This document shows positions 23,989 through 34,897 of a DNA stretch of 64,000 bases, piece after piece (within the stretch, counting starts at the first letter, position 1; every line of letters begins with the position of its first letter). The position numbers and the translations under genes were made by a program. Source of the DNA: Uloborus plumipes. Lineage: Eukaryota > Arthropoda > Arachnida > Araneae > Uloboridae. The stretch is taken from NCBI GenBank assembly GCA_038373865.1, contig JAXGGA010002380.1, positions 60,037 through 124,036 on the forward strand, read 5' to 3'. The notes below the pieces were generated by a model that was not told where the DNA came from, ran no database searches, and saw nothing but the letters and a program-made list of their open reading frames with translations.

Positions 23989-24722
23989 TTACTCACTGAA
24001 TATTTCAAAAACTTCTTTTGCGTGACATTCTTGAATGTATTTTAGAACAATGCCGCGTTTTAAAATCCAGCAGTAATCTGCCATCAAGTGAGTGTCCCAT
24101 CTTCCTTGATAACGATCCTCCATGCATTTGATATCTTGATGAAATCTTTCACCATGCTCCTTACTAATGTCTCCTAAATTATCAGGAAAACAGTCTCAGT
24201 GGTTGTGTAAATAGTGCACTATAATGCTCATGTTACACATAAGTGATCTGAAATTATTCAGCATCTCATTGACTAATTCAACATAGTTTCCAGCTTTGGG
24301 TTTACCCAGAAAATTTTGGACAACGGAAACAAATGAATTCCAGGCTTTTTGTTCAATCTCAATCATTGAATTTATGAAGCCAGGGTCTTTAATCAGCTGT
24401 CTTATTTGTGGGTCATCAAATACTCCTGCTTTAATTTTTTCCATAGTCAGCTGAGGCATTCCCCCCCCCCCCCCTCCTATATATGTAAAGCATGATCCAT
24501 TCGTATCAAGAGCCTTTACAAACTGCTTCATTAGACCCAGCTTGATATGTAGTGGTGGAAAGACGGTTTTCTCTCTTAGAACCAAAGGATCCCATTGATG
24601 CTTTTCTTTTCCCCAACATCCATGTTTTCTCTCCTATGCCACTCTTTTCTAACCCAGTGTTGCGTTTTGTCTCTACTATCCTAGAGGCATAAGAAACAAG
24701 GAACAACCAAGGTGAACCAGTC
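23989..24722 (-). pseudogene. C-terminal remnant of an uncharacterised multi-copy arthropod protein
   Basis: On the minus strand, reading in from 24722, a degenerate coding region shows in order PCFLCL, DSRDKTQHWVRKEW, FPPLHIKLGLMKQFVKAL, MEKIKAGVFDDPQIRQLIKD, CNMSIIVHYL, FPDNLGD, GERFHQDIK, RYQGRWDTHLMADYCWILKR, and a natural stop at 23989-23991. I recognise this order from a widespread, uncharacterised arthropod protein that is often repeated in genomes. Its function is not known to me. It is dead: TAG at 24681-24683 replaces a conserved Trp, a frameshift lies near 24600, a 14-base C run (24461-24474) inserts a run of glycines, and TGA at 24196-24198 interrupts the frame. The N-terminal part is missing. 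It sits inside the pogo-like element, so it was probably captured or inserted there. The family recognition comes from memory of motifs, not a search. Confidence 0.75.
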
Positions 24723-25245
24723 AGTTATATATCTCATATTGTCCGTCTTCTTTTTATAATAAATGAATTAAAATAATTTTTTTTAAAATAATAATTAAAT
24801 ATTTCATAAATATTATTATTTTACATTCAATTGATTACAAAAGACGACAGACAGTACATAAAATATATAAGAATATATCCCTGTATAAGTTTTACAACAC
24901 TCATACTTGAGAGTATTACATAGAAAACAGCATTGATAGATAATTGAATTTATCTAAAAATCTAGAGCTGATACAGAAAAACTGCTAAAATCTGCTCAAA
25001 AATCCTAGGCACTAAGAAAAAAAAATTTTTTGTAGGCCTGTGTTATCATAGTTACGTTAAATTAATTGCCAAACGTAGTAATATGTCCCTTTTCTATTGA
25101 AACATTCTTATTCATGTTCGCGATAGAACTTATGTTGCGTTTTAGACCTTTAAATAGGCTTGTTCACTTATACGTCTTTCTCACTTATACGCTTTTTTTT
25201 TTTTTTTTGGTCCCATGGGCCCGGCGTATAAGTGAGAGTTTACTG

Positions 25246-25638
25246 TATTATCCTTTTCCTGTGATTTTTCTGAGTGAATATAATATCGGAAAGGTGCTCA
25301 TGTTTATTTTCCACATTAGAATTCCAATATTAATCTCCTTTTTTTGCTGGTAAATTACTTTGAATTTTATGAAAATTGATTTTTCCCCAAATAAAGAATA
25401 AAAATTCTTCATTTCCTTTAAACCCTATTTATATCAAGTCCACTAATTTTAACAGCATAAAATCCATATAACCATTTTCTTGGAATTTCATTTCACCTCT
25501 GAGGAAATGGAGGACTTAATTTTCCTTACTCGTACCTGTCTTAACCAGTTAAATTTCTTGTACATACAATGCACAAGAAACATACAATGTTTCTTGTTCT
25601 TAATGGACAATTTTACACTATGTTGGATGTCTAGCTAT
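25246..25638. other. unannotated sequence
   Basis: No gene or repeat ends recognised. Confidence 0.4.
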
Positions 25639-25646
25639 GGGTAACC

Positions 25647-25821
25647 CAGGCCCGTCATTTAGGGGGGAGAGGGGGTCAATTGCCCCCCCCCCGCTGACTT
25701 TGGGAAATCAATGTATTGGCATATAGGTGGCCGTGGTTTTTGCCACTTTTTGGTAAATTTTACATTGTGTATGCACCCTTTGCCCCCCCCCCCCTTGGAA
25801 AAATTCAAAATGACGTCCCTG
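25647..25821. mobile_element. 175-bp hAT-type MITE
   Basis: Ends CAGGCCCGTCATTT and, inwards, CAGGGACGTCATTTTG. It is flanked by perfect 8-bp duplications GGGTAACC at 25639-25646 and 25822-25829. It contains C runs at 25683-25692 and 25783-25794. The 63-codon minus frame across it is not a gene. Confidence 0.85.
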
Positions 25822-25829
25822 GGGTAACC

Positions 25830-26285
25830 CACTTAACCCATTCTTAGTAATATTGTTAGGAGGTTTTCCCCAAAAAGGAGGCAAAGACAGCTTTTCCATG
25901 TGTCATCAGAAAAACTTTGAGGAGGTTAAAAAACCACACCTTTAAATCTATCTCGGAGAAAATGTTACCAAAAATCTAAGATTTGGGTTGTTCGAAGAGT
26001 TTGGAAGTGAATATTTTTAACTTTCATTTAGACTAATTTCCCCAAAATCCTGAAGTCAGAAGCAAAAGTTTTACCAAGATATCAAGAAGATGAAGGATAG
26101 ATAACGAGGTGAGTGGAACACCTATTTGGTGCAAACTACTGTTGGGTGTCCCGCACGGAGAAGACCTGTATACTCCAGGATGTATTAAGAGATAACTGCT
26201 TTTATGATTGTAATTTTAATTTAATATAAAATGTTTATATGTTTTGTAAATCATTTACAATTGTTTGATTTAGCAGTTAAAGTAA
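25830..26285. other. unannotated sequence
   Basis: No gene, RNA or repeat termini recognised. Confidence 0.4.
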
Positions 26286-28298
26286 AAACTAGCTGTCGTG
26301 GCCGTCACGAAACTTTCTTCTATATCTATCTTATGAATTCCGGTTACAAAATAAAATACGTACTCGCCCGAGTAATTGGAGACAGCTACAATTTCCCAAT
26401 TATCGTAATAACCCTGCAAATGCAGAATCAATGAGCGAAATTGGAAATCATTGCAAAAGCCTTGTTTAGATTAATTGCAAACATTTTATTTGTTAGTAAA
26501 AAGAAATTGGCAACAGTTAAAAATTTCAAATCATTGAAAGTTTTCAGCTGTTTTGATAATTAAATAGCGTGAAAGCGATTTTTACTTTCTTCTATATCTA
26601 ATATATAGAAGAAAGTATTGGTTTCGTGAAAATTTTCGAATGTCGAAATTTGACGGATTTGCATGTTTTGAGGTGCGCTGAGTCCATTTCGACCATTTTT
26701 GGAAAATGTCTGTCTGTGTGTCTGTGTGTGTGTATGTCTGTGTGTGTGTGAGTCTGTATGTGTGTGACCAGTTTTTGTGGCCGCGCTAGAGCAAAAACTA
26801 CTGAATGAAATCGAACAAAAATTTTTGCACATATGTACCACCATGTGAACTGGTGCACCTGACTTTGTTTAGCGAATTCCTCCAAGGGGGGTGGAGCAAT
26901 CGCACGTGTTCTGCGCGGGGGTGATTGCTATATCTCAGGAAGTAACTGGCGGAATCAAACGAAAAGTGGTCCATAGGTAGACCCTACTGAGTACAGGTGC
27001 TGATTCAATTTGTTTGTCAATATCTCGAAGGGGGGTGGAGCAATCAAAAGTGCTTATTTTGTCATTGCACCTACTGTATCTCGGGAAATATTGCTGCGAT
27101 TTGAATGAAATTTGGAATAACACTAACCCAATATGGAAGCAAGCATCGTTTAAATTTTGGCGCCAATCGCCCCAGGGGGAGGGTGGGGTGATTTTTGCGC
27201 TTAGTCAACAATGCGAAAAATTAATTCATTAAAAAATCGCTTTCACGCTATTTAATTATCAAAACAGCTGAAAACTTTCAATGATTTGAAATTTTTAACT
27301 GTTGCCAATTTCTTTTTACTAACAAATAAAATGTTTGCAATTAATCTAAACAAGGCTTTTGCAATGATTTCCAATTTCGCTCATTGATTCTGCATTTGCA
27401 GGGTATGACGATAATTGGGAAATTGTAGCTGTCTCCAATTACTCGGGCGAGTACGTATTTTATTTTGTAACCGGAATTCATAAGATAGATATAGAAGAAA
27501 GTTTCGTGACGGCCACGACAGCTAGTTTAATGAATTAATTTTTCGCATTGTTGACTAAGCGCAAAAATCACCCTACCCTCCCCCTGGGGCGATTGGCGCC
27601 AAAATTTAATCGATGCTTGCTTCCATATTGGGTTAGTGTTATTCCAAATTTCATTCAAATCGCAGCAATATTTCCCGAGATACAGTAGGTGCAATGACAA
27701 AATAAGCACTTTTGATTGCTCCACCCCCCTTTGAGATATTGACACACAAATTGAATCAGCACCTGTACTCAATAGGGTCTACCTATGGACCAATTTTCGT
27801 TTGATTCCGCCGGTTACTTCTTGAGATATAGCAGTCACCCCCGCGCAGAACACGTGCGATTGCTCCACCCCCCTTCGAGATATTGACAAACAAATTAAAT
27901 CAGCACCTGTACTCAGTAGGGTCTACCTATGGACCACTTTTCGTTTGATTCCGCCAGTTACTTCCTGAGATATAGCAATCACCCCCGCGCAGAACACGTG
28001 CGATTGCTCCACCCCCCTTGGAGGAATTCGCTAAACAAAGTCAGGTGCACCAGTTCACATGGTGGTACATATGTGCAAAAATTTTTGTTCGATTTCATTC
28101 AGTAGTTTTTGCTCTAGCGCGGCCACAAAAACTGGTCACACACATACAGACTCACACACACAGACAGACAGACATTTTCCAAAAATGGTCGAAATGGACT
28201 CAGCGCACCTCAAGACGTGCAAATCCGTCAAAATTCGACATTCGAAAATTTTCACGAAACCAATACTTTCTTCTATATATTAGATATAGAAGAAAGTA
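26286..28298. mobile_element. composite interleaved inverted repeat A-E-A'-E'
   Basis: Four blocks lie in order: A (26286-26583), E (26583-27233), A' (27232-27528, reverse complement of A) and E' (27526-28298, reverse complement of E). A and A' form an inverted repeat with E as loop; E and E' form one with A' as loop. E begins with its own hairpin, TACTTTCTTCTATATCTAAT paired with ATATAGAAGAAAGTA. E contains a (TG)n stretch at 26711-26766. Arms are highly similar. No transposase is visible; open frames inside it read through the (TG)n tract or mirror each other. Confidence 0.8.
27715..28003 (-). repeat. 144-bp tandem duplication in block E'
   Basis: The string ATTGCTCCACCCCCCTT recurs at 27715, 27859 and 28003, giving two complete 144-bp units. 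Each carries CACCTGTACTCA, AGGGTCTACCTATGGACCA and CCCCCGCGCAGAACACGTG. Block E has only one such unit (about 26885-27045). Confidence 0.85.
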
Positions 28299-28589
28299 AT
28301 AAACCACTTGCAAATATTTTGAGAAAACTTTTCTCCCAAAACGTGTAAAATAGATTTTTTTTTTTTTTTTTTTTTTTTTGCCCATATACTCCTGATTATT
28401 TTTAAAAAATTCTTATGTGAGAAAAGTGGAGGTCATATTAAAAAGCAGCTCTTCCAATAATATAAAATCAAGCAATACCGTGTGAACACTTTTTTCCCCT
28501 AAGTTTTACAGTCCCGTCTATTTAATGGTTAAATGACTATGCATCTTATGCAGCCATATTACGCTATCTTCCACGTGGATTTAATAATA
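28299..28589. other. unannotated, with poly-T tract
   Basis: A poly-T run lies at about 28352-28379. Nothing else is recognised. Confidence 0.5.
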
Positions 28590-28916
28590 CACTGTAAAAA
28601 ATAAATGTTGTTTTTACAGTATAATACAGTTAATTTTATAGTAATAAACTGTAAAAATTTCTAGTTTTACAATAATAAACTAAAATTGCTAATTTTAGTT
28701 TTAAATTGAAACCTCTGCTGCTAGTATTATACTGTTGTTTTTACAGTATAATACAGCTGAATTTTAAAGCAAAAAAACTGTAAAATTTCTAACTTTACGG
28801 TAAGAAACTGTAAAATTGCTAGTTTTACAGTTTATTACTGTGCATTTTACAGTTTTAAATTGGAACATCGGCTGCCAGTATTATACAATAAAAACAGCAG
28901 CTCATTTTTTGTAGTG
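28590..28916 (+). mobile_element. MITE-A copy 5
   Basis: Single-unit form, ends CACTGTAAAAAATAAATG and TTTTTTGTAGTG, TA on both sides (28588-28589, 28917-28918). Confidence 0.85.
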
Positions 28917-28996
28917 TAGAAAGAAGAATAAAGAACTCACGAAGCAAATATTTTATCTAACAACTCTACCGATCAAATAAAATATCTGATTGTACT

Positions 28997-29045
28997 CGGC
29001 TGCTAGTATTATACTGTAAAAACAACAGTTCCTTTTTTTTTCAGT
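28997..29045 (+). mobile_element. MITE-A right-end fragment (copy 6)
   Basis: Only the terminal CTCGGCTGCTAGTATTATAC through the final CAGTG remains. It lies 80 bp downstream of copy 5 and may be a duplicated end. Confidence 0.65.
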
Positions 29046-29666
29046 GGAATCGCACATCATTGTTTAGCATGACGCATCACGGTATCAATTAAATGCTTTT
29101 AAAAAATCCTCAAAATTTATTCGCTATACATTAAACGCACGAAATATATACATTCCCAGACTTAAGCTTATTAAGCTCCTAAATAATTCCTCTAAGTCGT
29201 CCTCTAAGTACGCTTCCTATCTTGGTGTGTGTTCAAACTACTGAACTGATGATAGGAATTAATTTCTGAGCCCAGTCTACAATTCCCTTTGTTGTTAGTA
29301 CAGACAGCGCTTGCATTCAGTTTTCCAGCGCCGCCCGAGTGTATGCTGAGGATTTCGACTCAAATCTCGTTCAAACACGCAATCAAACTTGCGAATATTA
29401 GCGCCGGGTGTTTAACTGAAACATACTGTCGTTTGGCATACTAATGAAACGAAGAACTGGAATGGGTTGATTGCATGAAGGTACGGATTGGAGGGAGGGG
29501 TGGGGGGGGGAGGTAATCATCTGCAGCCCCTTGCATTAAATTGAATTCTTAACTATTATAATGTTTTTAATATTTATGAGTTGAAAATGTATGAACCGGC
29601 AACAGCTGTGATCAGTTTATGATATTACTTCAATACCAATTTATTTTCCCACACTTTCTAAACATA
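29046..29666. other. unannotated sequence
   Basis: No gene recognised; a G run occurs at 29502-29510. Confidence 0.4.
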
Positions 29667-30093
29667 CACTGTAAAAAAAAATAGATGTTTTTACAGCATA
29701 AGACAGCTAATTTATAGTGACAAACTGTAAAAATTGATGATTTTACAGTAATAAACTGTAAAATTGCTAATTCTACACTAATAAACTGCAAAATAACTGC
29801 TTCAAAGTGATAAACTGTAAAATAGCTAGTTTTACAGTTTATTACTGTGCATTAAACAATTTTAAACTGGAACCTCTGTTGCCAGCATTATACTGTTGTT
29901 TTCACAGTATAATGCAGCTAATTTTGTGATAATAAACTGTAAAATTGTTTTAATAAATTAAAATTGCTGCTTTATAGTAATAAGCAGCAAAATTGCTAAT
30001 TGAACAGTTTATTACTGTGCACTTCACAGTTTTAAACTGGAACCTCTGCTGCCAGTATTATACTCTAAAAACAAGAGTTTATTTTTCGCAGTG
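29667..30093 (+). mobile_element. MITE-A copy 7, double-unit form
   Basis: Ends CACTGTAAAAAAAAATAG and TTTTTCGCAGTG with TA on both sides (29665-29666, 30094-30095). A central AACCTCTGTTGCCAGCATTA marks a second unit. Confidence 0.8.
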
Positions 30094-32079
30094 TACTTGT
30101 TTATTTTAGTGTACTGATTTTGTTTCCTAAAAATATACTTTTTAGCAACAATTTTTAAGTTAAAATGAAATTATACTATGAGTTTTCTCAAAAAAAAAAA
30201 GACTAATATTATACTTTTTCAGCTTCATATTCCACTTTTCAATTTTTATTAAAGCCGGTTCATTTATAGAACATTTTTCAAACTCATAATTAGCATGACT
30301 GTCGATGAATTTATTTAATGTAGCTTACTATTAGGAAGGAATTAAGCATCGAAACGTTAATTTAAAGTAAGAAACGCTCCATTTCAAAGGTTTCAAATTT
30401 CTTAAATAAAACAGACATGTTTTAGCATTTTAGTTTACTTTAATTGTGCAAAAAGTTAGTCGCACATTTAACTAACTAACTATTTTTCTCATATTTAAGA
30501 GTTTTAAATGTGTTCAGCACATCGGCAGTTATAACGTGTTTTCATACACTGTGTTTTGTTAGAAATACCTGTAAAAGCATCATACATTTTGAGAAAAATT
30601 TAGGAAGAAATTTGAGTGAAAGGCTTTTGTAAACTCATTACTTCCTTTGCTCCGTACAATGTAGTAATAAATAAAATTTACAATCTATGTGCTACCCTGA
30701 TACCAACCATGTATATTTTAAATTACCGACTAAATTTCCGTTTTATCTATTCAAAAGTCATTGAAATAAAAATTAAGGAAAATGAACTATCTGTAATTCA
30801 TTTGTTAGATATGTTAGCTTTATAAGCTAGCTGAAATAAATAATAGCAATTTGTTTGTATTAATATTTATAGAATATACTCTTCTAATAATCGACCTTTT
30901 GGGCAAAAATTGGAATTGGAAAGCGAGGGGTTGAGTAGTTGGATTATTCACTGGTTAGTAAACAAAAAATGTGTTTTTCAAATAATATTCAAAATTTTAA
31001 AGGTATCGCATTATAACCAAAGACTTATGCAAAGTATTTTTTTAAATAGCGCACTGTACATGAACCAAATACATGATATTAAGTCTAACGTTATAAATGT
31101 CGATTGTGCTATGATTTTTCTTTTTCCTTTTTTTTTTTTTTTTAAGTTAAGCAACGACGAAAAAAAACTTTTGCAGTTAAATTGAATGCTTATTACTTTA
31201 GGATCCTGCATTAAATTACAAAGATATTAAACTTGAAAAAAAAATATCTCAACACAGCCATTTATAAAAAAAATAAAGCATGTGTCTCTATAAAGATTAA
31301 ATCAATACCGGTAAATATCACACGTTTTTATTTCATGCTCATGCTTCATACACTATAACCAAAAAAAAATAGAAATAAATTTAAAAAATCAAATTTTGGC
31401 CAAAAGAATTCTATTTCAAATTTTAATTTATTTCCATTCATGTGCCCCTTTAGCTTTTTCCTGCATTCAGAGAACGAGCTTTAAATTCCCATTTCAGAAG
31501 TTTTCCGACGCTTTGCTGATGGGCTGTAAAAATGAGCCATTTGCAATGCAGCGCTAGATTTGATGGCCGAGCAATCGCTCTCGCGCCACGTCTTTTGCAC
31601 ATCGACGACTATTTTGAATATTTCTTTCGCGTCTTGGAATTTGAAATGCAATTTTCTCATTTGAAATACTCGTTTAAAATATCATGAATTTTTATATCCG
31701 TTTCGGACAAAAAGGTGAACTTGATCCCTGGAAGGGTGTGAAATTATTTTTATTTGCGTCTTGCATTGGGCTTTCAGATTTCAGTCAAGGAGCGTTTAGA
31801 ATTATTGTTATTTAAAGATTGTGGCGCTGAATTGAATTTCAATGACTTGTATTCTGGAAAAAATGCCTTTTAAATTTTGATTCGATGTTATTTTTTTTAA
31901 ATACATAAACAAAAAAATGTTCTAAGTCAAAGATATTAAATTCTTAGTAAAAGACATATTTTAAGAAACAATGGAAGGGTTCAGAAGGCAAATGAACCAA
32001 GTCCACATTTTGTTCTTTTCGAATTAGCAGCGCAATAAGCATGCACTAAATGAGTAAAATTTCAGCGCATTTATGAACC
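30094..32079. other. unannotated sequence
   Basis: Nearly 2 kb without a supportable gene. Open frames at 30616-30825, 30910-31185 and 31011-31211 are AT-driven and lack domains. An AATT-rich zone with poly-T lies near 31127-31143. Confidence 0.4.
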
Positions 32080-32310
32080 AAATCCTGTTGTTGCTGTTTC
32101 TGAAACCACTCGGGTACCCGACCCCGAGTGGACACATCTACCCGATTAGACCCGTTTATAGGGCAAAAAGCCATTCACAACCCAGTCATCCACACCGAAG
32201 AAAGGCAAGGATAGGAGAGAGTGGAGGTACATCCATGCCCAAGTCGGGATTCGAACCCAGGGCCACCGCATCACGGCCAGACTCCTCTGACCACTAGACA
32301 AGGTGGCATG
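32080..32310 (-). mobile_element. tRNA-derived SINE
   Basis: Read on the minus strand, the head runs from GCCACCTTGTCTAGTGG at about 32306. It contains an A box (TAGTGGTCAGAGG, 32284-32296) and, 38 bp on, a perfect B box (GGGTTCGAATCCC, 32246-32258). This is the internal Pol III promoter geometry of a tRNA. The body continues with TACCTCCACTCTCTCC and ends with a CCACTCGGGG...CCCGAGTGG hairpin (32106-32131) and a CAGCAACAACAGG tail. The lack of a foldable, complete acceptor stem and the attached body argue for a SINE over a tRNA gene. Frames on the plus strand across it are antisense. Confidence 0.8.
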
Positions 32311-33279
32311 CTCCAAGACTTAGTTTAGATAATATTTGAAAAAAATTTTAATTAAAAAAATGTTAACGGGTACTGAAATGAGATGGAACTTTAAACCGCT
32401 GAAGCACAAGTAAACTTTTCATGCATTTTCTTCACTTGTATTCGTAGCTCTCCAATTAAAAAGGCCTCCAATTAAATTTCCTATTAATATCTTGGTTAGT
32501 AATAGATAAGTAATTGTGTAAAAAGTGGTACTAGTTATCTGCTGTTTTTTAGGCTTTTTGTGGAACAATTACAGCATTCATCTGTTTAGTGAGAATATTG
32601 TCACTTATACTCTGTCCATTCTTCTATTAATTCGTTTTCTTCATATGAATATTTTTGGCAATTTAACCTATTTTTTTCATCCAAACATTGATCCATAGGA
32701 TTATTTCGTTTTAAACTAAAACATTAACTTAATTACTTTTCACTTTCTTTTTGAAAAATGTTAAACTTGTTAAAAATTGAAGAAATTGCTTTTAAATATG
32801 TATCCGTTCTAATATTTGATAACATAATGATCTCTTGCCGTGGTGTTAAGTAAAAATCTGCAACACGACAAACACGCTTTGTTAACTTACGTTAAGCCTG
32901 CTACTATTTTTAGAAACTTCATTGAAAATTTTATCAATAAATTTAGAAATATTTTCCTCTTCTTGTATGACATAGCTTCAGCTGATTAGCAACTGAGCCT
33001 AAGTAGGATAATTGTAGTTTCTTTTTCAGAGTGCTAAAACTATCTATTTTAAGCTAATTTTGATTAAATTTACTTCCAATGTATTCTAAGAATTTAATTC
33101 TGCTGATTAAATTAAGAAGAGAAATGGATACACCCTTATTCTTTGAAATTTACTAGTTCTTATATAGTCTTGAAGCAGCATTACTTTTTTTCACAATTTT
33201 GTAACGTGAACAGCCTTAGTTACGAGAATTGTAGCCACCACATTTAAAGTATCTTTATTCCCGTAATTAAATGTACTGC
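32311..33279. other. unannotated sequence
   Basis: No gene, RNA or repeat termini recognised. Confidence 0.4.
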
Positions 33280-33302
33280 GCACACACACACACACACACA
33301 CA
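33280..33302. repeat. (CA)n microsatellite
   Basis: About eleven CA dinucleotides directly upstream of the target duplication of the next element. Confidence 0.9.
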
Positions 33303-33312
33303 TAATGTCTAT

Positions 33313-33736
33313 TAGGGTGTCCAAAAAAACCGCTTATGCTTCATATTTTTCATCTCGATAATTTTTAAAATTATCTTTCATTGTTTACAAAATACATAGA
33401 AAAAAAAGCTATTTTTAGAAGAAAATTATGAATTTTTATGCCCCTTGTGGGGTATATATATATATTTTTTTTTAATTTGGATAAATGATTCTGTGGGACA
33501 TGTGGGGAGAAAAGGGGAAGCGTTTTATCAACATGAAATTTTGAATTTCCGAAAAAAGTTTTTTTCGATTTGTCCTAATGAAAAAGTGCTAGTTCGCACT
33601 TTTGGACGCAAGTCGGCACGGGTTACCGTTGTTCAAATTGCATGAAACTTTTTTACAATTGTTTTGATGTAAAAGGAAAAAAATAAGAGGGTATGCTTTA
33701 AAAATTTCCGACTTTCGGTTTTTTTGGGACACCCTA
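33313..33736. mobile_element. 424-bp hAT-type MITE
   Basis: Ends TAGGGTGTCCAAAAAAACCG and, inwards, TAGGGTGTCCCAAAAAAACC. It is flanked by ATGTCTAT (33305-33312) and ATGTCCAT (33737-33744), an 8-bp duplication with one mismatch. A 66-codon frame inside has no domain. Confidence 0.8.
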
Positions 33737-33792
33737 ATGTCCATCCTTGAAAATCCCGCCTAGCACTCGCGAACCATTCCACTTAAAAAAGG

Positions 33793-34053
33793 GGTGATGG
33801 GTTGTGAGTGGGAACTTTCCGAAGTTTTCAATTTAAAACTTGCATTTTTGCTATCCTTTTGATATATTCAACTAAACTATGTGCTTGAAATTACCATCGT
33901 TCTACGTTGGTTGATACGGCTCACAATGCTTCTTATTGTTCTTCCCCTTATTGTTATCTTACCTGTCACAACCATTTTAGAAAGATCAGAGAAGACCTGA
34001 CGCATGCGTAAATACGCGGAAGGTTTTGCCTAAGAAAATCAGACAGTACGCCC
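33793..34053 (+). repeat. dispersed direct repeat, copy 1
   Basis: About 261 bp sharing GGTGATGG, AACTTTCC, AAGTTTTCAATTTAAAACTT, TTCAACTAAACTATGT, CATCGTTCTACGT and AAGAAAATCAGACAGTAC with 36150-36413, in the same orientation. No terminal inverted repeats were found. Confidence 0.8.
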
Positions 34054-34201
34054 GTCTACACGCACACACACATACGCCCATGCACGCATCTATCACAATT
34101 CGTGATTGCGAGTAATTCAAGATATCAAAATTCAAATTTATTATCATTATTTTTTTCTAATGGTTTCATCAGCCGGACTTTCAGTGTAGATATGATATCC
34201 G

Positions 34202-34897
34202 CACTGTAAAAAATGAATGTTGTTTTTACGGTGTAATACAGCTAATTTTATAGTAATAAACAAAAAATTTCTAATTTTATGATAATAAACTGTAAAAGTT
34301 TCTAATTTTATAGTAGTACACTGCAAAATAACTAATCTTACAGTGAAAAGAAAATTACAACGTTAAAAAGGCACAAATAAGCAGGGATACTGCAGACACG
34401 TGTTTCGGCATTACAAGGAACGCCTTTTTCGATGCAAAAAATTGTGAGTCTGTGCATCTATAAGCTCACAATTTTTTGCATTGAAAAGGGCGTTCCCTGT
34501 AACGCCGAAGCACGTGTCTGCAGTATCCCTGCTTATTTGTGCCTTTTTAACGTTGTAATTTTCTTTGCATCTTTAGCACAAAGGTATTTGTAAACTTAAT
34601 CTTACAGTACTAAACTGTAAAATTGCTAATTTTGCAATAATAAACTAAAATTGCTACTTATGTAGTTTATTACCGTGCACCGGTTTAAACTGGAACCTCA
34701 GCTGCCATCATTATACTGTTGTTTTTACAGTATAACATTGCTAAATTTCAAGGTAATAAGCTGTAAAATTTCTAACTTTACAGAAAGAAACTGTAAAATT
34801 GCTAGTTTTCCAGCTTATCACCGCATTCTGCAGTTATAAATTGGTACCTCGGCTGCCAGTATTATACTGTAAAAACAATAGTTTATTTGTTGCAGTG
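34202..34897 (+). mobile_element. MITE-A copy 8 with a nested insert
   Basis: Ends CACTGTAAAAAATGAATG and TTTGTTGCAGTG. It is interrupted at 34345-34596. The outer flanks are CCG and CGG instead of TA. Confidence 0.8.
34345..34596. mobile_element. inverted-repeat insert inside MITE-A
   Basis: The core 34348-34566 is a long hairpin: AAAGAAAATTACAACGTTAA, GCAGGGATACTGCAGACACG, and GGAACGCC on the left pair with their reverse complements on the right; the turn is near 34457. The string TAATCTTACAGT occurs at 34333-34344 and again at 34597-34608, a possible 12-bp target duplication. MITE-A itself is rich in such strings, so this is uncertain. Confidence 0.65.

Larger units (their letters stand above)
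23114..25245. mobile_element. 2.1-kb pogo-like element
   Basis: Ends CAGTAAACTCTCACTTGTAC and, inwards from the right, CAGTAAACTCTCACTTATAC are inverted repeats. TA flanks both sides (23112-23113, 25246-25247). ACTTATACG repeats recur subterminally at both ends. No pogo transposase was found; instead the interior carries a nested G/C-rich MITE and a degenerate gene fragment on the minus strand. Confidence 0.75.

Noticed and set aside
26560..26885. Histidine/threonine-rich frames of 94-95 codons, also 28018-28299
   Set aside because: They read through the (TG)n tract of block E and its inverted copy.
32236..32306. tRNA gene
   Set aside because: A and B boxes are good, but the sequence continues into a SINE body and a clear acceptor stem is missing.
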